Below are positions 22,522-34,545 of a stretch of 64,000 nucleotides of DNA, in pieces. The DNA comes from Breviolum minutum Mf 1.05b.01. Lineage: Eukaryota > Sar > Dinophyceae > Suessiales > Symbiodiniaceae. Positions within the stretch are counted from its first letter, which is position 1. Each line of letters starts with the position of its first letter. The stretch lies in contig DF239330.1 in NCBI GenBank assembly GCA_000507305.1, forward strand, positions 187,698-251,697. The letters run 5' to 3'. The translations under genes and the position numbers were made by a program. The notes below the pieces were generated by a model. That model did no database searches. It had not been told where the DNA came from and worked only from the letters and a program-made list of their open reading frames with translations.

Positions 22522-23106
22522 ATGCTCAAAATGATGAATGATTTGGTGGCGACCTCGTACCACCCCGCCTGGGGCTTGGCCCTTTTGGCCTTGCTGCTGA
22601 AGATTTACAAGGACACGGGCGAACACCAGACACCGCAGGAGGCGCGATTCAGAATGGAGCAGCGTGTCGAAAACCTCCGTGAGTGCACGCGCAATCTGCT
22701 GACGCAGCTGGGACCGCGTTTGGAATCGATGTCCATTGTGTGGTCTGTTTGCAGTGCTTTTCGCATCTTGATTGCCGATGATAGTGAAGAACGACTTGGC
22801 AGTCTGACTGAAGGGGACCTGGTGGCGGCCCTGGATGGATGCCCTGCTACTGGTGCTGTTGCCGGCTTCACCAAAGAAGGTTTTCATGTCCTGGAGCGAT
22901 GCCGATACCTTGGAGCTCTCTTGGATGAAGTCCAGGCTGCCGTAATGGCTCTGAGAAGTTGGCATCAACATGCGTACCAGCATACATGCATGCATGGCGG
23001 TCTGGAGTTGCAATTGGAGGAGATACAACTTTTCTATGAAGACATCGCAGTGGTGGTGAATCTCTTCCTCCAGAAGCGTCAAGCAGCCCCGCCTAGTAGT
23101 CCTTAA
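22522..23106 (+). CDS. hypothetical protein
   Basis: This 194-codon frame is locally more G/C-rich than its surroundings. Its composition is protein-like: a hydrophobic stretch WGLALLALLLKIY (residues 17-29), then helical, charged sequence such as QEARFRMEQRVENLRECTRNLL and EVQAAVMALRSW, ending in PPSSP. The reverse strand is also open but reads as Ser/Gln/His-rich shadow. The first Met may be downstream of the true start if an upstream exon exists. I recognise no family. The N-terminal hydrophobic segment could be a signal anchor. The next plus-strand exon candidate is 475 bases downstream. Confidence 0.45.
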   Translation: MLKMMNDLVATSYHPAWGLALLALLLKIYKDTGEHQTPQEARFRMEQRVENLRECTRNLLTQLGPRLESMSIVWSVCSAFRILIADDSEERLGSLTEGDLVAALDGCPATGAVAGFTKEGFHVLERCRYLGALLDEVQAAVMALRSWHQHAYQHTCMHGGLELQLEEIQLFYEDIAVVVNLFLQKRQAAPPSSP

Positions 23107-23580
23107 GGCCTTCCTTGGAGATGCCAGCTGATGATGCTAAGAGCTTGTGGAAAAGTTTTTGATTGGCTAAAAGGCCATTAAAACTGATTGCTGGTCGCAA
23201 CCAATTGGGAAAATGTGCGCTTGCCTTGAAGCACTCCATGAATCTCAAGCTGCGAGCAAGGGATTGTATGAGTTGAAGATGTGCTTGCAATCGCGCAAGC
23301 ACCTTCCTATCAGGTCTTACCTTTACCTTTGCTTACTCCCTTCCAAAAGCGGTCTGGGACACCCAGCCTGTCCGTTGGGGATGTGGTAAGTTCATCGTGG
23401 TTCAAGATTCAAGACGCAAGCCAGTACCAATTTGCTGCTTGATTGATTTGGTGACATGAATTTCATTATATATATATACATATAATCTGATTGGTGGTGA
23501 TGGTCATCGTTTTGGTTCAAGCAGATCACATTGGCGACATCATCTTTTATTTTGGGCGCGATACTTGCATCAGAGTTTCC

Positions 23581-23868
23581 ATGTCTTTGTCAAAAGCTGA
23601 TGTGTCTTCATTGACCGGAATAGTGGTGCGTGTATTGAACCGTATTCACAAAGCAAAGAAGCGAGACCCAGATGACGATGAGGGCGACAGTTCCGAAGAA
23701 AGGGATGATTTACGAGCTGCGAAGAAGATTTTGAAACGTGAGTTGAATGACATCACAGTTGCAGACATTTGTGCCTTCAATGAGACGAAAGCTGCGAAAG
23801 CTCAGAAGAAATCAGACAAGAAACAGAAGGTGGTCAAGGATGCGCAGAACAAAGCAAGCACTGATTAG
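23581..23868 (+). CDS. hypothetical lysine-rich protein or terminal exon
   Basis: From ATG at 23581 the frame gives 95 residues: MSLSKADVSSLTGIVVRVLN, a strongly acidic patch (DPDDDEGDSSEERDD), then a helical Lys/Ala-rich tail (NETKAAKAQKKSDKKQKVVK). An AG acceptor-like TTGCATCAG lies 11 bases upstream, so this could be a terminal exon and not a whole gene. Its charge pattern resembles nuclear or nucleolar proteins, but I assign no function. It could share a transcript with the frame at 22.5-23.1 kb, which is on the same strand. Confidence 0.4.
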   Translation: MSLSKADVSSLTGIVVRVLNRIHKAKKRDPDDDEGDSSEERDDLRAAKKILKRELNDITVADICAFNETKAAKAQKKSDKKQKVVKDAQNKASTD

Positions 23869-24485
23869 CTTAGCTGATTTCATACGTTTCTTCCATACAA
23901 TTCATATGCTATGCTACTGCTGTGATGCCAATATCGCCCCGCAAGACAAAAAACGTGCGAGGTTTGCGGCGATTCTTTTCAATGGTTTTTTTTCAGGTTC
24001 TCTCAGAATCTCATATTTTGAATTTTGGATTGGTTTGATGCAAGCAGACAGAAAGTCAGTAAGTCAGTAGGCAGTCTTCTTGACATGAAACATCAATGAT
24101 GGACTCATGGACCAGCTTCTTCAAAGTGCCTCGATTTACATTTTGAATATTTGCGATCCTCAAGTCGCATATCGTTTTTTGTTGCCGACTCACCAAATGA
24201 TTTGTTGGCCTATATGTGATGTATATATGCCCAATGGTGCTATTATAACAAGTTATGAAATAAAAAGGGAAATCTTGAATGGCAAGTTGCGAACTTTCGT
24301 GCAGCAAACATCGCATTCTTGTGCTTCTCCAAATCTATCTTGGCCGCATCCACATTCTTCTGCACCTACCCCGCAAGGTGGCTGGTGAGTATATAGGGAT
24401 TCGTACCGACATGATCATCTCATGGAATCATATTCTATAAAAAAAAACTCAAGCAGAAACAACCACAGTTCCATTAATGCTCACA

Positions 24486-26643
24486 CTATGAGAAACCTGC
24501 CTCGTCCACAGGTCCTCCTCCCTCCAATGCTTCGCGGTGGCCACGCAGAGCTGTGCAGCAGGCGCCAATATCATTCAGCAGGGCAGTGAGAAGGTTGTCA
24601 TTCCTCATGAATTGTTTGAAGCAAAAACCATGAAAGAGTTGATGAGTGCAAACATACCCAACTACAAGTCTGAGAGTAGGACACACCACTTTCCTCCAGG
24701 CGCTCCTTCATCTGAGCCGAATCCCCAATGCAGGTCGCAATGCTGGCAATGACCTTTGTGTCAGTCTCAAAGGCATGCCAGGGATTGCCAGGGTGGAAAC
24801 AAGGAAAATTGCCTCACCTTGTTCTTGGACTTTTGCAGCTCTTTAGCCTCGTCACTCTCCTGGTTTAAAAGAGAATGTATTTACTTATATTGTCTTTATC
24901 ACATAGACTTTGACTTCCATGTGCAAAAGTTCCAGTCCTTGCCATTGGTAGTACCAGCTTTGGCTTTAGCTTTGGTCTTCGCTTTTGCTTTCGGTTTCTT
25001 CGAACGACGAGAACCGGCAATGGTGGAGGCGCCATCCATCCTTTGATCAAAACCAAAGTGAGATGAAGGACAGGTTGGAATGGTGCATGATTGGGCAACA
25101 TTGCAAATTGGTCAGGAAGTGATTCACAGCAATTCAAATGATTTTGAAAGTGTTCTGACCAGTCAAGGCACTCAGAGTCTGAAGACTTTTCTTTGTCAAC
25201 CTTGTTGTGAGAAGTCTTGACCTCATGTTCATCCTCACTCTCAGAGATTTCATCCTCTTCATTGTATACTTTGACTTGCACCATTTCCTGCCAGCAAATT
25301 GAAGCTTAAGGTGGACTGGTTTCAACAGTACATGAATCAATTTACTTTTACATGACCAGACATAAAGATACCACAGCTACAAGTTTAAATCGTTGTTTCT
25401 TTTTCCAGAGGATGTCCTTCTTCTTGGGAAATTCTGGATGAGGACGCGACATCCCTGCAGCGACTTTCTCTTGAAAGAGAGCTGCTGCAAGGTTCTCAGG
25501 ATCTTCTTCAGCTTGATACCTTCAAAAATCGAATGGATTCTTTTGTTGTTGCAAGCATAAAATTCCAAGAATAGAGGGCACCTCTTCACCAGATCTTTCA
25601 GAGTCATCCAAGTGCGTTTGAGGGATCGCCGCTTGCGGGTTCGATGGGAAAATGAGTCCATGGTTCTAGACTCTTTCCAGTCTCCTGACAGTGTCATCTT
25701 GTTTATCACTATCAGTATGAAAATACAATCTGCAGACAGTCCTTTGCAATTGAAGAAATCTTCCAGAAGGTCACTGAAGGCAGCTTTATCTTTGCCTGGT
25801 CATGAGCAGCTCGGGTTTGACGTCAGGAGTATAAAAAACTAAGTTCGCTAAATATCCATAAGATATGCCTGAAGATTGCTACGAGCGTGCACAGCAAATG
25901 GACAACAAGTGCTTGTAGGTAAATTTGCTGCGTAAGACAATGCTATTGAAAAAAGTGGAACACATGATTGGTATCACCCCACTTCGATCAAGGCAGCACA
26001 TTGAAAAACCCAAGGTGACAACGAACAGAATTTGGCCTGCTCTGATGCTTCTGGCCAGCTGCTTGATCTCCACAGGCGTGTCTTTAACTCAGCAGGCGAT
26101 AAGGATATGTGGAGTTGAACATTGAAGGATATTCCTATGATATGTGGCATGAGAGTGTTTGCAGTGCTTCAACATAAACATATAACTGCTGGGAACCAGA
26201 CGTTTCATACTGCGGGCAAAAGCATTCAAGTGGTTGTGTCGGACCGTCTTCAGCTTCTCCTTAAGCTCACTAGGCCCATCATGACCGGTTGGGGCGCCAC
26301 CTTCTCCTTTTTGTTCCTCCAAGTCAGCAGTGTTCGCTCGATTAAGTGCTGCTAACGCTGCGGCATTCAGACTTGCTTTCGCACCGCTTTCAGGTGGTGC
26401 CGGCGCTTCTGGTGGCGACGGTGGAGAGGAGCGAGCAGTATCGGCATCTTCACTGACGGTCTCACCTTGACTGCCGTTTTCTTCATCTCGGCCATCCTGA
26501 CCCTCTTGTTTCATCAGTTCTCTCGTTTGTTTCCTGAGTCTCTTCTCTTCCTTCTTTTTCTCTTTCTTCTCCTTTTTCTTTTCCTTTTTATCTTTCTTAG
26601 TCGTCTTTTTGTGCTGCCTGGACGGTTCTTCTTCTTCTTCCAT
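24486..26643 (-). CDS. multi-exon, highly charged protein of unknown function
   Basis: Minus-strand exon-like pieces occur in order. 26643 to about 26200 starts MEEEEEPSRQHKK, runs through a Lys/Glu tract and an acidic Pro-rich stretch, and ends in LNAFARSMKR. About 25800-25750 has GKDKAAFSDLLEDFFNC. About 25520-25380 has AEEDPENLAAALFQEKVAAG and HPEFPKKKDILWKKKQRF. 25284-25040 has EEDEISESEDEHEVK and SECLDWSEHFQNHLNCCESL. About 25035-24940 is a short exon, MDGASTIAGSRRSKKPKAKA. About 24795-24725 has VIASIATCIGDSAQMKERLE, and about 24610-24490 has NDNLLTALLNDIGACC. Introns are short and the reading frame changes between pieces. I know no family with this combination. The basic and acidic blocks suggest a nuclear protein. 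Boundaries are approximate, and two adjacent genes are possible. Confidence 0.5.
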
Positions 26644-26649
26644 ACTTTG

Positions 26650-27580
26650 ATCGGCGAATTCTTCAAGTTCCGCCTAGCCACACATCAAACTCAGAATATG
26701 GAAACATGATTTGTTTTTCCTAATTGGCAAAAGTAGATTGTTTGATTGATGTTGCAACAGTCAAGACAGCCTCGAGCTCTTTTGCATCAAACGAAGATTT
26801 GTCTCCACCACCTGCCATGATCAATAGATAAAACATAAAATGACTTTTCCTGTCAGGAGCTCAGGATTTGACCTTTCGCAGCGGACGGCATTTCAGCAGG
26901 CATCACTGAGTATAGGGAGAGACCTCAAGGGTTCATATCATGTTGAAACTGAAAACATCAAATCAATAATTCTGCAAAGAACAAGTTGTTGGTGAACAAG
27001 CGCCCAACCCAAGAGACGTCTCCACGACACAAGCTGAAGCAAAAGAGGCTATATGAATCGGTGACATGTAAAGGAGTGACTAAACTGCGCAATCATGCAT
27101 TGACAATCTAGATTGTTTTGAAATCACACATATTGAAATCACATATATTTATATAAGTAGATTTCGTGACATATGGGTTCTATTTCATATAAGTAGCCGT
27201 GCTGAAAAACGAATCGGACAACGTCTTCTATTTTTACCGACCGGCCAGCTATACAAATTTAAAGATCAAGATTCAAGCCGCTCAACTTTTTGGGACGTGC
27301 TGCGGCCATCCGATATCTGCCGCTCCATTCCACCTACCAAGCGCTGTATTTTTCCTAGCTATGTGAGATATGACAGTGCTGGTTGTGAGATCCGGCGCCC
27401 TTCAGATCCATTGGGCCTGGCAAGAAAAGGTTTGGACAGATTCAACCCAGCAACAAATCCAGATATCTTTCTACCCTGACCTTATGTAATCTAGCTTCCT
27501 CAGTCAAATTAGTTTTCTTAAAGTCAATTCATTTGTATCTATTTTTCCTAATACAAATTATATCTAAAATCATCTTGTGC
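26650..27580. other. intergenic, A/T-rich
   Basis: No gene I can support. 27110-27190 is A/T-rich with ATATAAGTAG repeated. This region lies upstream of the minus-strand multi-exon gene and probably holds its promoter, but dinoflagellate promoters have no motif I can call. Confidence 0.4.
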
Positions 27581-27584
27581 CAAG

Positions 27585-27682
27585 AAATTCTACCACGGCG
27601 CCGGGAAATTCTACCCGGGCGCAAAGAAATTGTACCACGGCGCCCGGAAAGAATTTCCCGGCACCATGGTGGAATTCCTCAA
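27585..27682. repeat. short tandem and self-complementary repeat
   Basis: Four units of about 20-22 bases are built on GAAATTCTACCACGGCGCC with variants (CCCGGGCGC, GTACCACGGCGCC and an AAAGAATTTCCCGGCACC form). Because several units are near-palindromic (GGCGCC, CCCGGG, CCATGG), the array can fold into a strong hairpin. Confidence 0.7.
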
Positions 27683-27689
27683 CAGTGGA

Positions 27690-28680
27690 ATTACGCGGCT
27701 ACAAAATGAAAACAACAGAAAATCTGGCCTTGGAGCAAAGACCAAAGTAGTGTGGTCCAACCTCAGAAGAACTTCGCCACGCAATGCCATAGAATGATGG
27801 AATGCTTGCTTGGCACTTTGAAGAAAAACGCCGTGCAATCTCCGCAAACTGTAGTTTATTTTTTTCCACCATCGCCATCTGCTCTTCGAACCTGTTTTTT
27901 TCACAGGCTTATACCCCTAATAAGTGTAGCACACATTCAGTGTGGTCACTCACCCCAAGTGCCGTAACAAGGACTTGCGTTTTGAGCTATTAACCTTTTC
28001 CTTTTTCCAGCTTTCTTGAGCTATTAACCTTTTACTTCCTAGTCCAAAGTTACCGGCACACTACCCTGTGACTCCTTCATGGCCATCACTCGAAACTCCA
28101 AAGCTTGTACCTGCTCTCCTTAGTACAGGCCGTAACGGAGGCAAAATAACGGAGCCAAGTAACAAGCCATGCTCAAATATACAGCCAAGTAACGGAGCTC
28201 ACGGTTCTCAATCACCATTCGGCCCACCACTTGCTGCATCTGGCTCCAAGCTTTTGCTTCATCTTCCGTTTGAAGCCCCACTTGGATGATCGCATTCAAC
28301 TCTGCCAGTTGCTTCTCCTGCTTTATCTTTGCATATCCTCGGGAAACTTGGTATCATTTCTTCGGCCTAGACGAAAACATGTAACTTCGAAATGCTGTCT
28401 GATTTCTGTAGATGCTTTCAAGTTACTGTTGCGATCATAGATCCGTTGCAGCATCTTGCGGCGTTGAGCCGAGCTAGTAGCCTCAGCGACGTACTCCTGG
28501 TACTTGGTGATAACCCGTTTGGCCATTGCGACAAATCGCTACCAATTGCACTGACTTGATTTGCACTGACCCGTTTGCACTTGATTTGCACCGGTTTTTG
28601 CCACTCACTATCCAGCTGTGGGTTTGGGTTTGCAAAGAAGAGCCTGCAGGCCCAAGAATTGCAGTGTAAGCTATGATGAT
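27690..28680. other. gene-poor stretch
   Basis: No gene seen. Small direct repeats (GAGCTATTAACCTTTT at about 27988 and 28019, and CCAAGTAAC near 28155 and 28185) are present. Confidence 0.4.
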
Positions 28681-28687
28681 AAGTGCA

Positions 28688-28998
28688 ATTCTCACACAGC
28701 TTAGTGCTACCAAATGTTACCCCTTAGATTTATTGTCACAACTTGTGGAGTCACCTGTAACCTTGAGCCAGCCACGTATGCATCCCCAAATGAAGCAAAA
28801 GGGTCAATGAACTGATGGATCATGTGTTCCTTTTTGAATTTTCCTGGAATTGTATTGGAATGGGACCAATTTAAATGATGTTGCCAAATCCCGGTCAATG
28901 GCTACCAATTCCCGGGCAAGGGCTACCATTTCCCGGACAAACCCCTACCATTTCCCGGTCAAACCCCTACCATTTCCCGAGCAAGGGTTTTCTAAAAC
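28688..28998 (-). repeat. 300-bp duplicated segment, copy 1, containing a 22-bp-unit array
   Basis: It runs from CTCACACAGCTTAGTGCTACC to the array ending CCCGAGCAAGGGTTTTCT. It is nearly identical to 29326-29634 except for a small indel and scattered substitutions. On the minus strand its last 115 bases are the dispersed 22-bp-unit array also found at 16.8, 31.8 and 40.8 kb. The conserved flank shows that the duplication included single-copy-looking sequence beyond the array. Confidence 0.85.
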
Positions 28999-29325
28999 CG
29001 ACTGAAGATCAACTGCAGCGACCTCAACCCCTTTTTCAGTGGTGCCAATTTGAGGCTCAGGCAAACGTCAAGTTGAATGCTTCCCAAATTGAACAGCCTT
29101 AGAATTACTGAGATGAAACTCAAATGTTCCATATTTCAAGACTGAACATCATCAAATCTTAGTGCTGAACCCAGCTGACTTTGAAGAGCCCTGACCGCCA
29201 AACGTCCTTGGCCAAACTAGAAACCAGAATATTCATGCTCTCTTGGCCTGTTCAACTTGCTGCAAAACTAAGCCCAAAGCACAAGAGAGGGAGCACAAAT
29301 AGCCAGCGACACCGGTCAAGTGCAA

Positions 29326-29634
29326 GTCTCACACAGCTTAGTGCTACCACATGTTACCCCTTAGATTTATTGTCACAACATTGCTGTAACCTTGAGCCAG
29401 CCACGTATGCATCCCCAAATGAAGCAAAAGGGTCAATGAACTGCTCAATCATGTGTTCCTTTTTGACTTTTCCTGGAATTGTATTGGAATGGGACCAATT
29501 TAAATGATGTTGCCAAATCCCGGTCAATGGCTACCAATTCCCGGGCAATGGCTACCATTTCCCGGACAAACCCCTACCATTTCCCGGTCAAACCCCTACC
29601 ATTTCCCGAGCAAGGGTTTTCTCCATTTTCAGGA
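29326..29634 (-). repeat. 300-bp duplicated segment, copy 2, containing a 22-bp-unit array
   Basis: This is the second copy of the 28.7-kb segment, offset by about 637 bases in direct orientation. It differs by a deletion in TGTCACAAC(ATTG)CTGTAACC and a few substitutions. It ends in the same 22-bp-unit array. Confidence 0.85.
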
Positions 29635-29639
29635 AATTT

Positions 29640-30225
29640 CAGAAGCTGTTGTTTTTCGCAGGTTGATTGGCATAAGTGAATTGCAGAGCCAAATTATGTG
29701 ATTTTCCCAAGTACATCCATTGATGTACGACATATTTCTATGATTTAACCTTCACACAAGCTCTGACATTCACGTGGCAAATTGAATTTGAAAGCAGCTG
29801 AAAGGGCATCACTATATTGCGGCAATACAACCAAACACTTTCCACAATATGTCAAAACAAATTGGAACATGTTGATCCTGGAGTATTACACATTGTTGCC
29901 CTTTGTGCTTGCCCCATGGTCAGGCTTGATCAGCAGGCTCCATCCACATGATGAACCTCCCTCATTGCATTTGGTGCCGCAAGGCTCCAAGGGATGAAAA
30001 CTCTGGGTGAAAAGGAAAACTGGGCTTGAAACTCCCATCCAAAATCCTATCATTGAGAAACAATTCCAGCTGATCCAGATTCGCATAGGACCAAGGATAC
30101 ACTTTGTCCTGCAGTCAGATTCTAGAGCAAATGCTCCAACCAGGCTTGTTGATTTCCAAGTGAATCATCTTTACAGGGCTCCTTAATTTGGGTTGCATCC
30201 AGGACTGGCCCCTTCAGGAATTCCT
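29640..30225. other. intergenic
   Basis: No gene seen between the duplicated segment and the minus-strand gene that ends at 30231. Confidence 0.4.
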
Positions 30226-30230
30226 GACCA

Positions 30231-31101
30231 TCATTGGAGGTGAATTCTTGGACCAGTAAATAGAAAGAAATCAATGAAGTGGTGCATCACTGGGACAATG
30301 ACCTTCTTGACTTTCAAGTGCTCCCTGATGACCCGTTTTGCGAATTTGGAAGGGTATGCACCTGTAGCTCTTAGGTGAGCACCTCCTGACCTCAGCCAAT
30401 CAAGAAGGGAATGCAAAATTAAGCTTGTATGGAAATTGTCATGTGTGGAGCCAAGCCGCACTGTGCCATTCATATGCTTCTTCACAATGACTAACCGCTT
30501 CTTCAACTGTTTGCGCTTGATGATCATCCTTCGATGCTTGGTCATGTGGTTCTTGAACTTCCGAACAGCTGGCCTCAGGCATCATACTTCGATCCGTTCA
30601 TTGAATTTGGAAAGATGAATGCAAGGCTGGGGGAGCGACCAAGTTCCAAACAGCATAGACGGTTTCACTGAGATATGGCCAAATAAGCCCATCCAACTTA
30701 GTCAATAAGGCATCCATTGACAGCAATGGATAAAAGTTCAGCATTTTATTCAGGCAAATTGGTAACCAACAGCCAGTCATTGAAGCAATCTGGGACTCCG
30801 GCAATCTTACAAAGTAGGTGGTCACGTGTGAGTCTTGAAGCATCTCATGAAAGTAGTCAATCTTCGGCAATTTCGACGTTCCAGGCTGCTCAACGCACCA
30901 AAAAACAGATCTTGATGCACAAAGAATACACAGCAGAGCTGCACGTGCTAAAAGGACATTTGATTGCTGCACACAGGTTTTGGACATGTCACCCCAAACA
31001 CTAAAGCCATTGACACATCTTTGTGAAGTTCCCAGACTCATAAATACTAGGAGCGAGCATGGCACTCCCAACCATGCTAACCCGCCAGGCGTCAATCGCA
31101 A
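30231..31101 (-). CDS. member of an uncharacterised multicopy dinoflagellate protein family
   Basis: Two minus-strand frames with a short frame change between them (30598-30546) form one product. The first (31101-30598) has LAWLGVPCSLLVFMSLGTSQ, VQQSNVLLARAALLCILC, VFWCVEQPGTSKLPK and GLIWPYLSET. The second (30580-30231) has a Lys/Arg tract, HMNGTVRLGSTHD, and ends near ATGAYPSKFAKRV. The pattern 'GTPCS..V....GTS.R', 'NV...RA..LL.LC', 'EQP.SS', then a basic linker and '...AYP..FA..V' matches a very abundant family that I recall from Symbiodinium gene models and that has no assigned function. The upstream end is open (no clear start), so earlier exons are missing or unrecognised. Confidence 0.5.
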
Positions 31102-31820
31102 GCATTGCTTGATAACATAAAGCAGACCAGGCCTGAGCTGTGTGGGTCAAGGATACCGAGACTCATGTCAATCATGAAGCAGCTCTGCACAAATGATCAC
31201 CAAGTCCTTACTATGTGGATGATTTGGATGGACAAATAGATCAACGGTCAAATAGATGATAGATAGATGATGGACAAATTAGGCAGTTTCACTGACGCTG
31301 ACAATTTGGGCTAGGTCAAATTTAATTTTAGTATTGTCTTGACCACTTCATGGCTTGGAAAACCTGTGGGAATGTCAGATTCGGAGTGATTCCAAGTACA
31401 TGTATCTGATGGAACATGCATTCAGCAAGAAATGAGCACATTATATACACTTGCAGTGCAAGAAATCTCTGAGCCTCGAACACACTCTCAAGATCATTCT
31501 CGGCTGGACGGTGAATGTAGTCAAAGTAGTCCCTGATTCTCAATGACAGCTACATGAACTCATAAGGTCCAACCAGATCTGTTTGAGGCCCGAACGAGTT
31601 CAAGGAATTCTTCCCTCAGTGTGGCATTGGCATTCCAAGAGTGACGGCGCAGGAAACAAACAATTGAGAAACAAAATCATCCTGACGCTAGAGGGAAACG
31701 CATGGAAAGACTAATCACTGAGATGGAGGCTTGCTTCCTTGTAGATTCGACTCTTCCCGGAAAAAATCTCAAAGATCTCCATGTTCTTAGTGTGTTAAGA
31801 AAATGAATCCACGACTGTTA
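31102..31820. other. intergenic
   Basis: No gene seen. ATAGATGATAGATAGATGATGG-type short repeats lie near 31245-31275. Confidence 0.4.
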
Positions 31821-31824
31821 AAAC

Positions 31825-32030
31825 CCTTGCTCGGGAAATGGTAGGGGTTTGACCGGGAAATGGTAGGGATTTGTCCGGGAAATGGTAGCCATTGACCGGG
31901 AATTGATAGCTATTGTCCGGGAATTGTCACCATCCATGTCATTTTTCATTTGAACATGAACCCAAGACTGTTTTCAGTGTATTTTTTGAACTCAAGGTGT
32001 TTGACATGAATTTGCAGATCAACTCAAGCA
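31825..32030 (+). repeat. dispersed repeat with 21-22-bp subunits, copy 4
   Basis: This is the cleanest copy: TTGCTCGGGAAATGGTAGGG starts five units at 21-22-base spacing, ending TGTCACCATCCATGT. The downstream flank (AAGGTGTTTGACA, then TTGCAGATCAACTC) is similar to the flank at 16.97 kb, so the element is about 200 bp long. Confidence 0.85.
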
Positions 32031-32034
32031 ACTG

Positions 32035-32790
32035 CTCAGGGTTGCACTCGTTTGGAACTGTAGCTTTCTGCAGCAGTGTTTTGACAAATGAAGTCCACCG
32101 CATGCAACCTAAGGCTGGAATGGGATGAAGTGCAATTGGCAGAGATCTTCAAGGTTTGACAACCTCTGATATCTTATGACAGTCGTGCGTTCTATCAGCC
32201 TAGGATCATTCAAGGGGAAGCATTTCTGTATGCTGGCTGAATTCTGAAATTTAGTAGTTTGACTGGGTTCCGGACATCAGTAGTGGAGCACCAAGAGCCA
32301 CCAACCGCATTGCTTGATTCTTCGTAAGTGCTAAAGGGTGATCTCTCACCATGGCCTTTCTAAGTCTAAGAACCCCCAATTTGCATTGAACCACAAACTA
32401 AACATCAAGGGTTTCCATGCAAGTGAGTTGGGAAGCATGAAATTCAATCTGTTCTGGTTTGGAAACACAATCTGCAGCTGTGACCACGTTGAATCACTGC
32501 AGCGCATTGGCATTTCCTTTTTGATTTGCAAATTGCAAACCTGTCGTTGGAGGTTGCTAAACCAAAATCAGGTTTGCCATATGCGCTTTGCACATACATT
32601 GCCCCATCAGCATCTTAGCTGAAAACCTACCCCTTAGAAAAAAGAACACTCTCCAGCTCCAGCTTCTACGTCCCATCCGGCCAGGCGTCTTGCGATCATC
32701 CACCTGAGCTACATGAATATGCTCGGATGGCAGGAAGCAAGCGGCGCAGGCTTGACAGTGAAAAATGTGGAATGGACATCTGCTGAGATA
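32035..32790. other. intergenic
   Basis: No gene I can support. Open frames at 32338-32796 on both strands lack motifs. Confidence 0.4.
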
Positions 32791-32799
32791 TATCATAAT

Positions 32800-34092
32800 T
32801 GTTCAAACGAGTCACCCCTGTCGGATACCATGTTTTCGTACTGGAAGGGAACATCCTCCTGACCTGTCGATGTTGATCTCAAGCTGTTCACATTCAGGCA
32901 CAGCATCTGGGACCACACGCTTGACATAGTAGCCAGCATTGTGCCTTGATTATACATCTTGATCAATGCAAATTCAAAGTTCTGCAACGTTTTCATCTAG
33001 CACATGAAACATTGGAAGCAACCACATTGGACGCAACCTCTTTGGAACCAGGGTACGGATAGAACTTCACTTCCAAAGACTTGCTTTCCTTGCAACCTTC
33101 CGGAGGTGGAATCGTGAAGCTCTTTCGGCCACTGCCGATGACATTCGGCGGGATGGTCATGGAGGGCAGGCTGTGACGATCAATTTCATCAAGCACCTAG
33201 GAAAAGAAAACAGGACTGGGCTGGGTACGGAAAAACTTTCAAATTTGTGGTTTTGAAAGGCAACGCTGACTTTGAAATCAAGTCCTGAGTCTTGCGCCTT
33301 CTCAGCATCAAGATTCTTCGCATTCTCCAGTTTAAAGATATCGTCAGGCGGTACCAAAGGTTCTTTCTTGCCCCCTTTCTTTTTCTTCTTTTTGGGGGGT
33401 TCATCACGTTTCTCTGTCACTTGACCTGGTGGCGCCGTTCGTTTCTTGGTGTCCTTTGGTTCTTCCTTCTGGGTCCGCAGCACCTCTCGGACTTTTGTTT
33501 GAGCCTGCATGCAAACCACACAACAGAGCATGAGTTATATATTGTTTTGGAGGTGCACTTGCATTACAAACTTGAAGCCTTTCTCAATTTAGATGGTTCC
33601 ATTTATAAATACATGGGGCCCAAAAAATAATTTCCAAACTCCAAAAACATCAAACATGTCAACAGCACGCCTTCAGAACAGCACTAGGATCTTCGCTTGC
33701 ACCACTGTATTGCTTCAAAGCAGCTGCAGCCAGATCCACCGTTGATTGCTCAGGGACCGCAGGCATCTTTTCCAGTGGCCTGGAATCCTGACGAATGCAA
33801 AAAACCGAGTGAGAAATAATATAAAAAAGACACTGTAAACATTGAACAATTCTTTGTGGCTGTCCTGAAAAGTTCCCTTTGGAATCTTCTTGGCTTTGTT
33901 CATGCGCCCAGCACTGCAGCTACTGACTTCATCATCCTCCACGGCCTCCGCACATTCCATCGCGATCGCCTGAGGATTTAGACGCTGGAGATATAGAAAG
34001 GGCAAAGGGGCATGCAGCTCAAGCCAGGCCTGCTGATCCTCGGGCTCCATGGGCTGGGTTTCCAGGTTGTCCATGTTGACCGGTTCCTGCGA
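32800..34092 (-). CDS. multi-exon basic protein of unknown function
   Basis: Minus-strand exons in order are as follows. About 34092-33870 is preceded by TGCCTTTTCGCAG and encodes EPVNMDNLETQPMEPEDQQ, then PLPFLYLQRLNPQAI. About 33772-33660 has DSRPLEKMPAVPEQSTVDLA and KQYSGASEDPSAVLKAC. About 33507-33241 has KVREVLRTQKEEPKDTKKR, a Lys tract and DDIFKLENAKNLDAEKAQDS. 33196 to about 33010 has VLDEIDRHSLPSMTIPPNVI and GRKSFTIPPPEGCKESKSLE. About 32940-32830 has GYYVKRVVPDAVPECEQLEI. The intron between 33241 and 33196 fits a GA-AG junction best, since other choices give stops. I do not recognise the family. The first exon shown has an acceptor before it, so the true start lies further upstream. 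Confidence 0.5.
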
Positions 34093-34545
34093 AAAGGCAA
34101 TAAAGGATCATCATGCCAGTAAATTCTGCAAAGACTTCACCTTGCAAAGCTTCATTCATAACGGGACCTTGCCTCATTTCGGTCTCGATGAACAGCAAAC
34201 TGACGCCATTTCTCCTGGATGGAAAGGATTGGGCAGTTGTCTATAATGAGTCTAATCCAATCTGAATCGATGACGTCCAAAAGAAACAAGGATCTGATGG
34301 GATATATTATGGATTCTACACGTGTGCATTTTTTAGCTGCTGAACTGCTGCGTACTGCTTTGCAGAAGTGTGCCCAAAGAACCTTTTCAGTGAATCCACT
34401 TCAGTTCGGTCATGCACAGCATGAAGAACACGAAAATTAAAAGTATCCGCTTCCAATTCCATCAGGTCAGGGCTGCGTCAGCCTTCCATTGTTTGAAAAA
34501 AATGGAACACACCCCTAAACATTTACCAATTGGCTAGGAGGATTG

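Noticed and set aside
22480-23082. 200-codon minus-strand frame opposite the 22.5-kb gene
   Set aside because: Composition (Gln-, His- and Ser-rich, no hydrophobic core pattern) looks like the antisense shadow of the more protein-like plus-strand frame.
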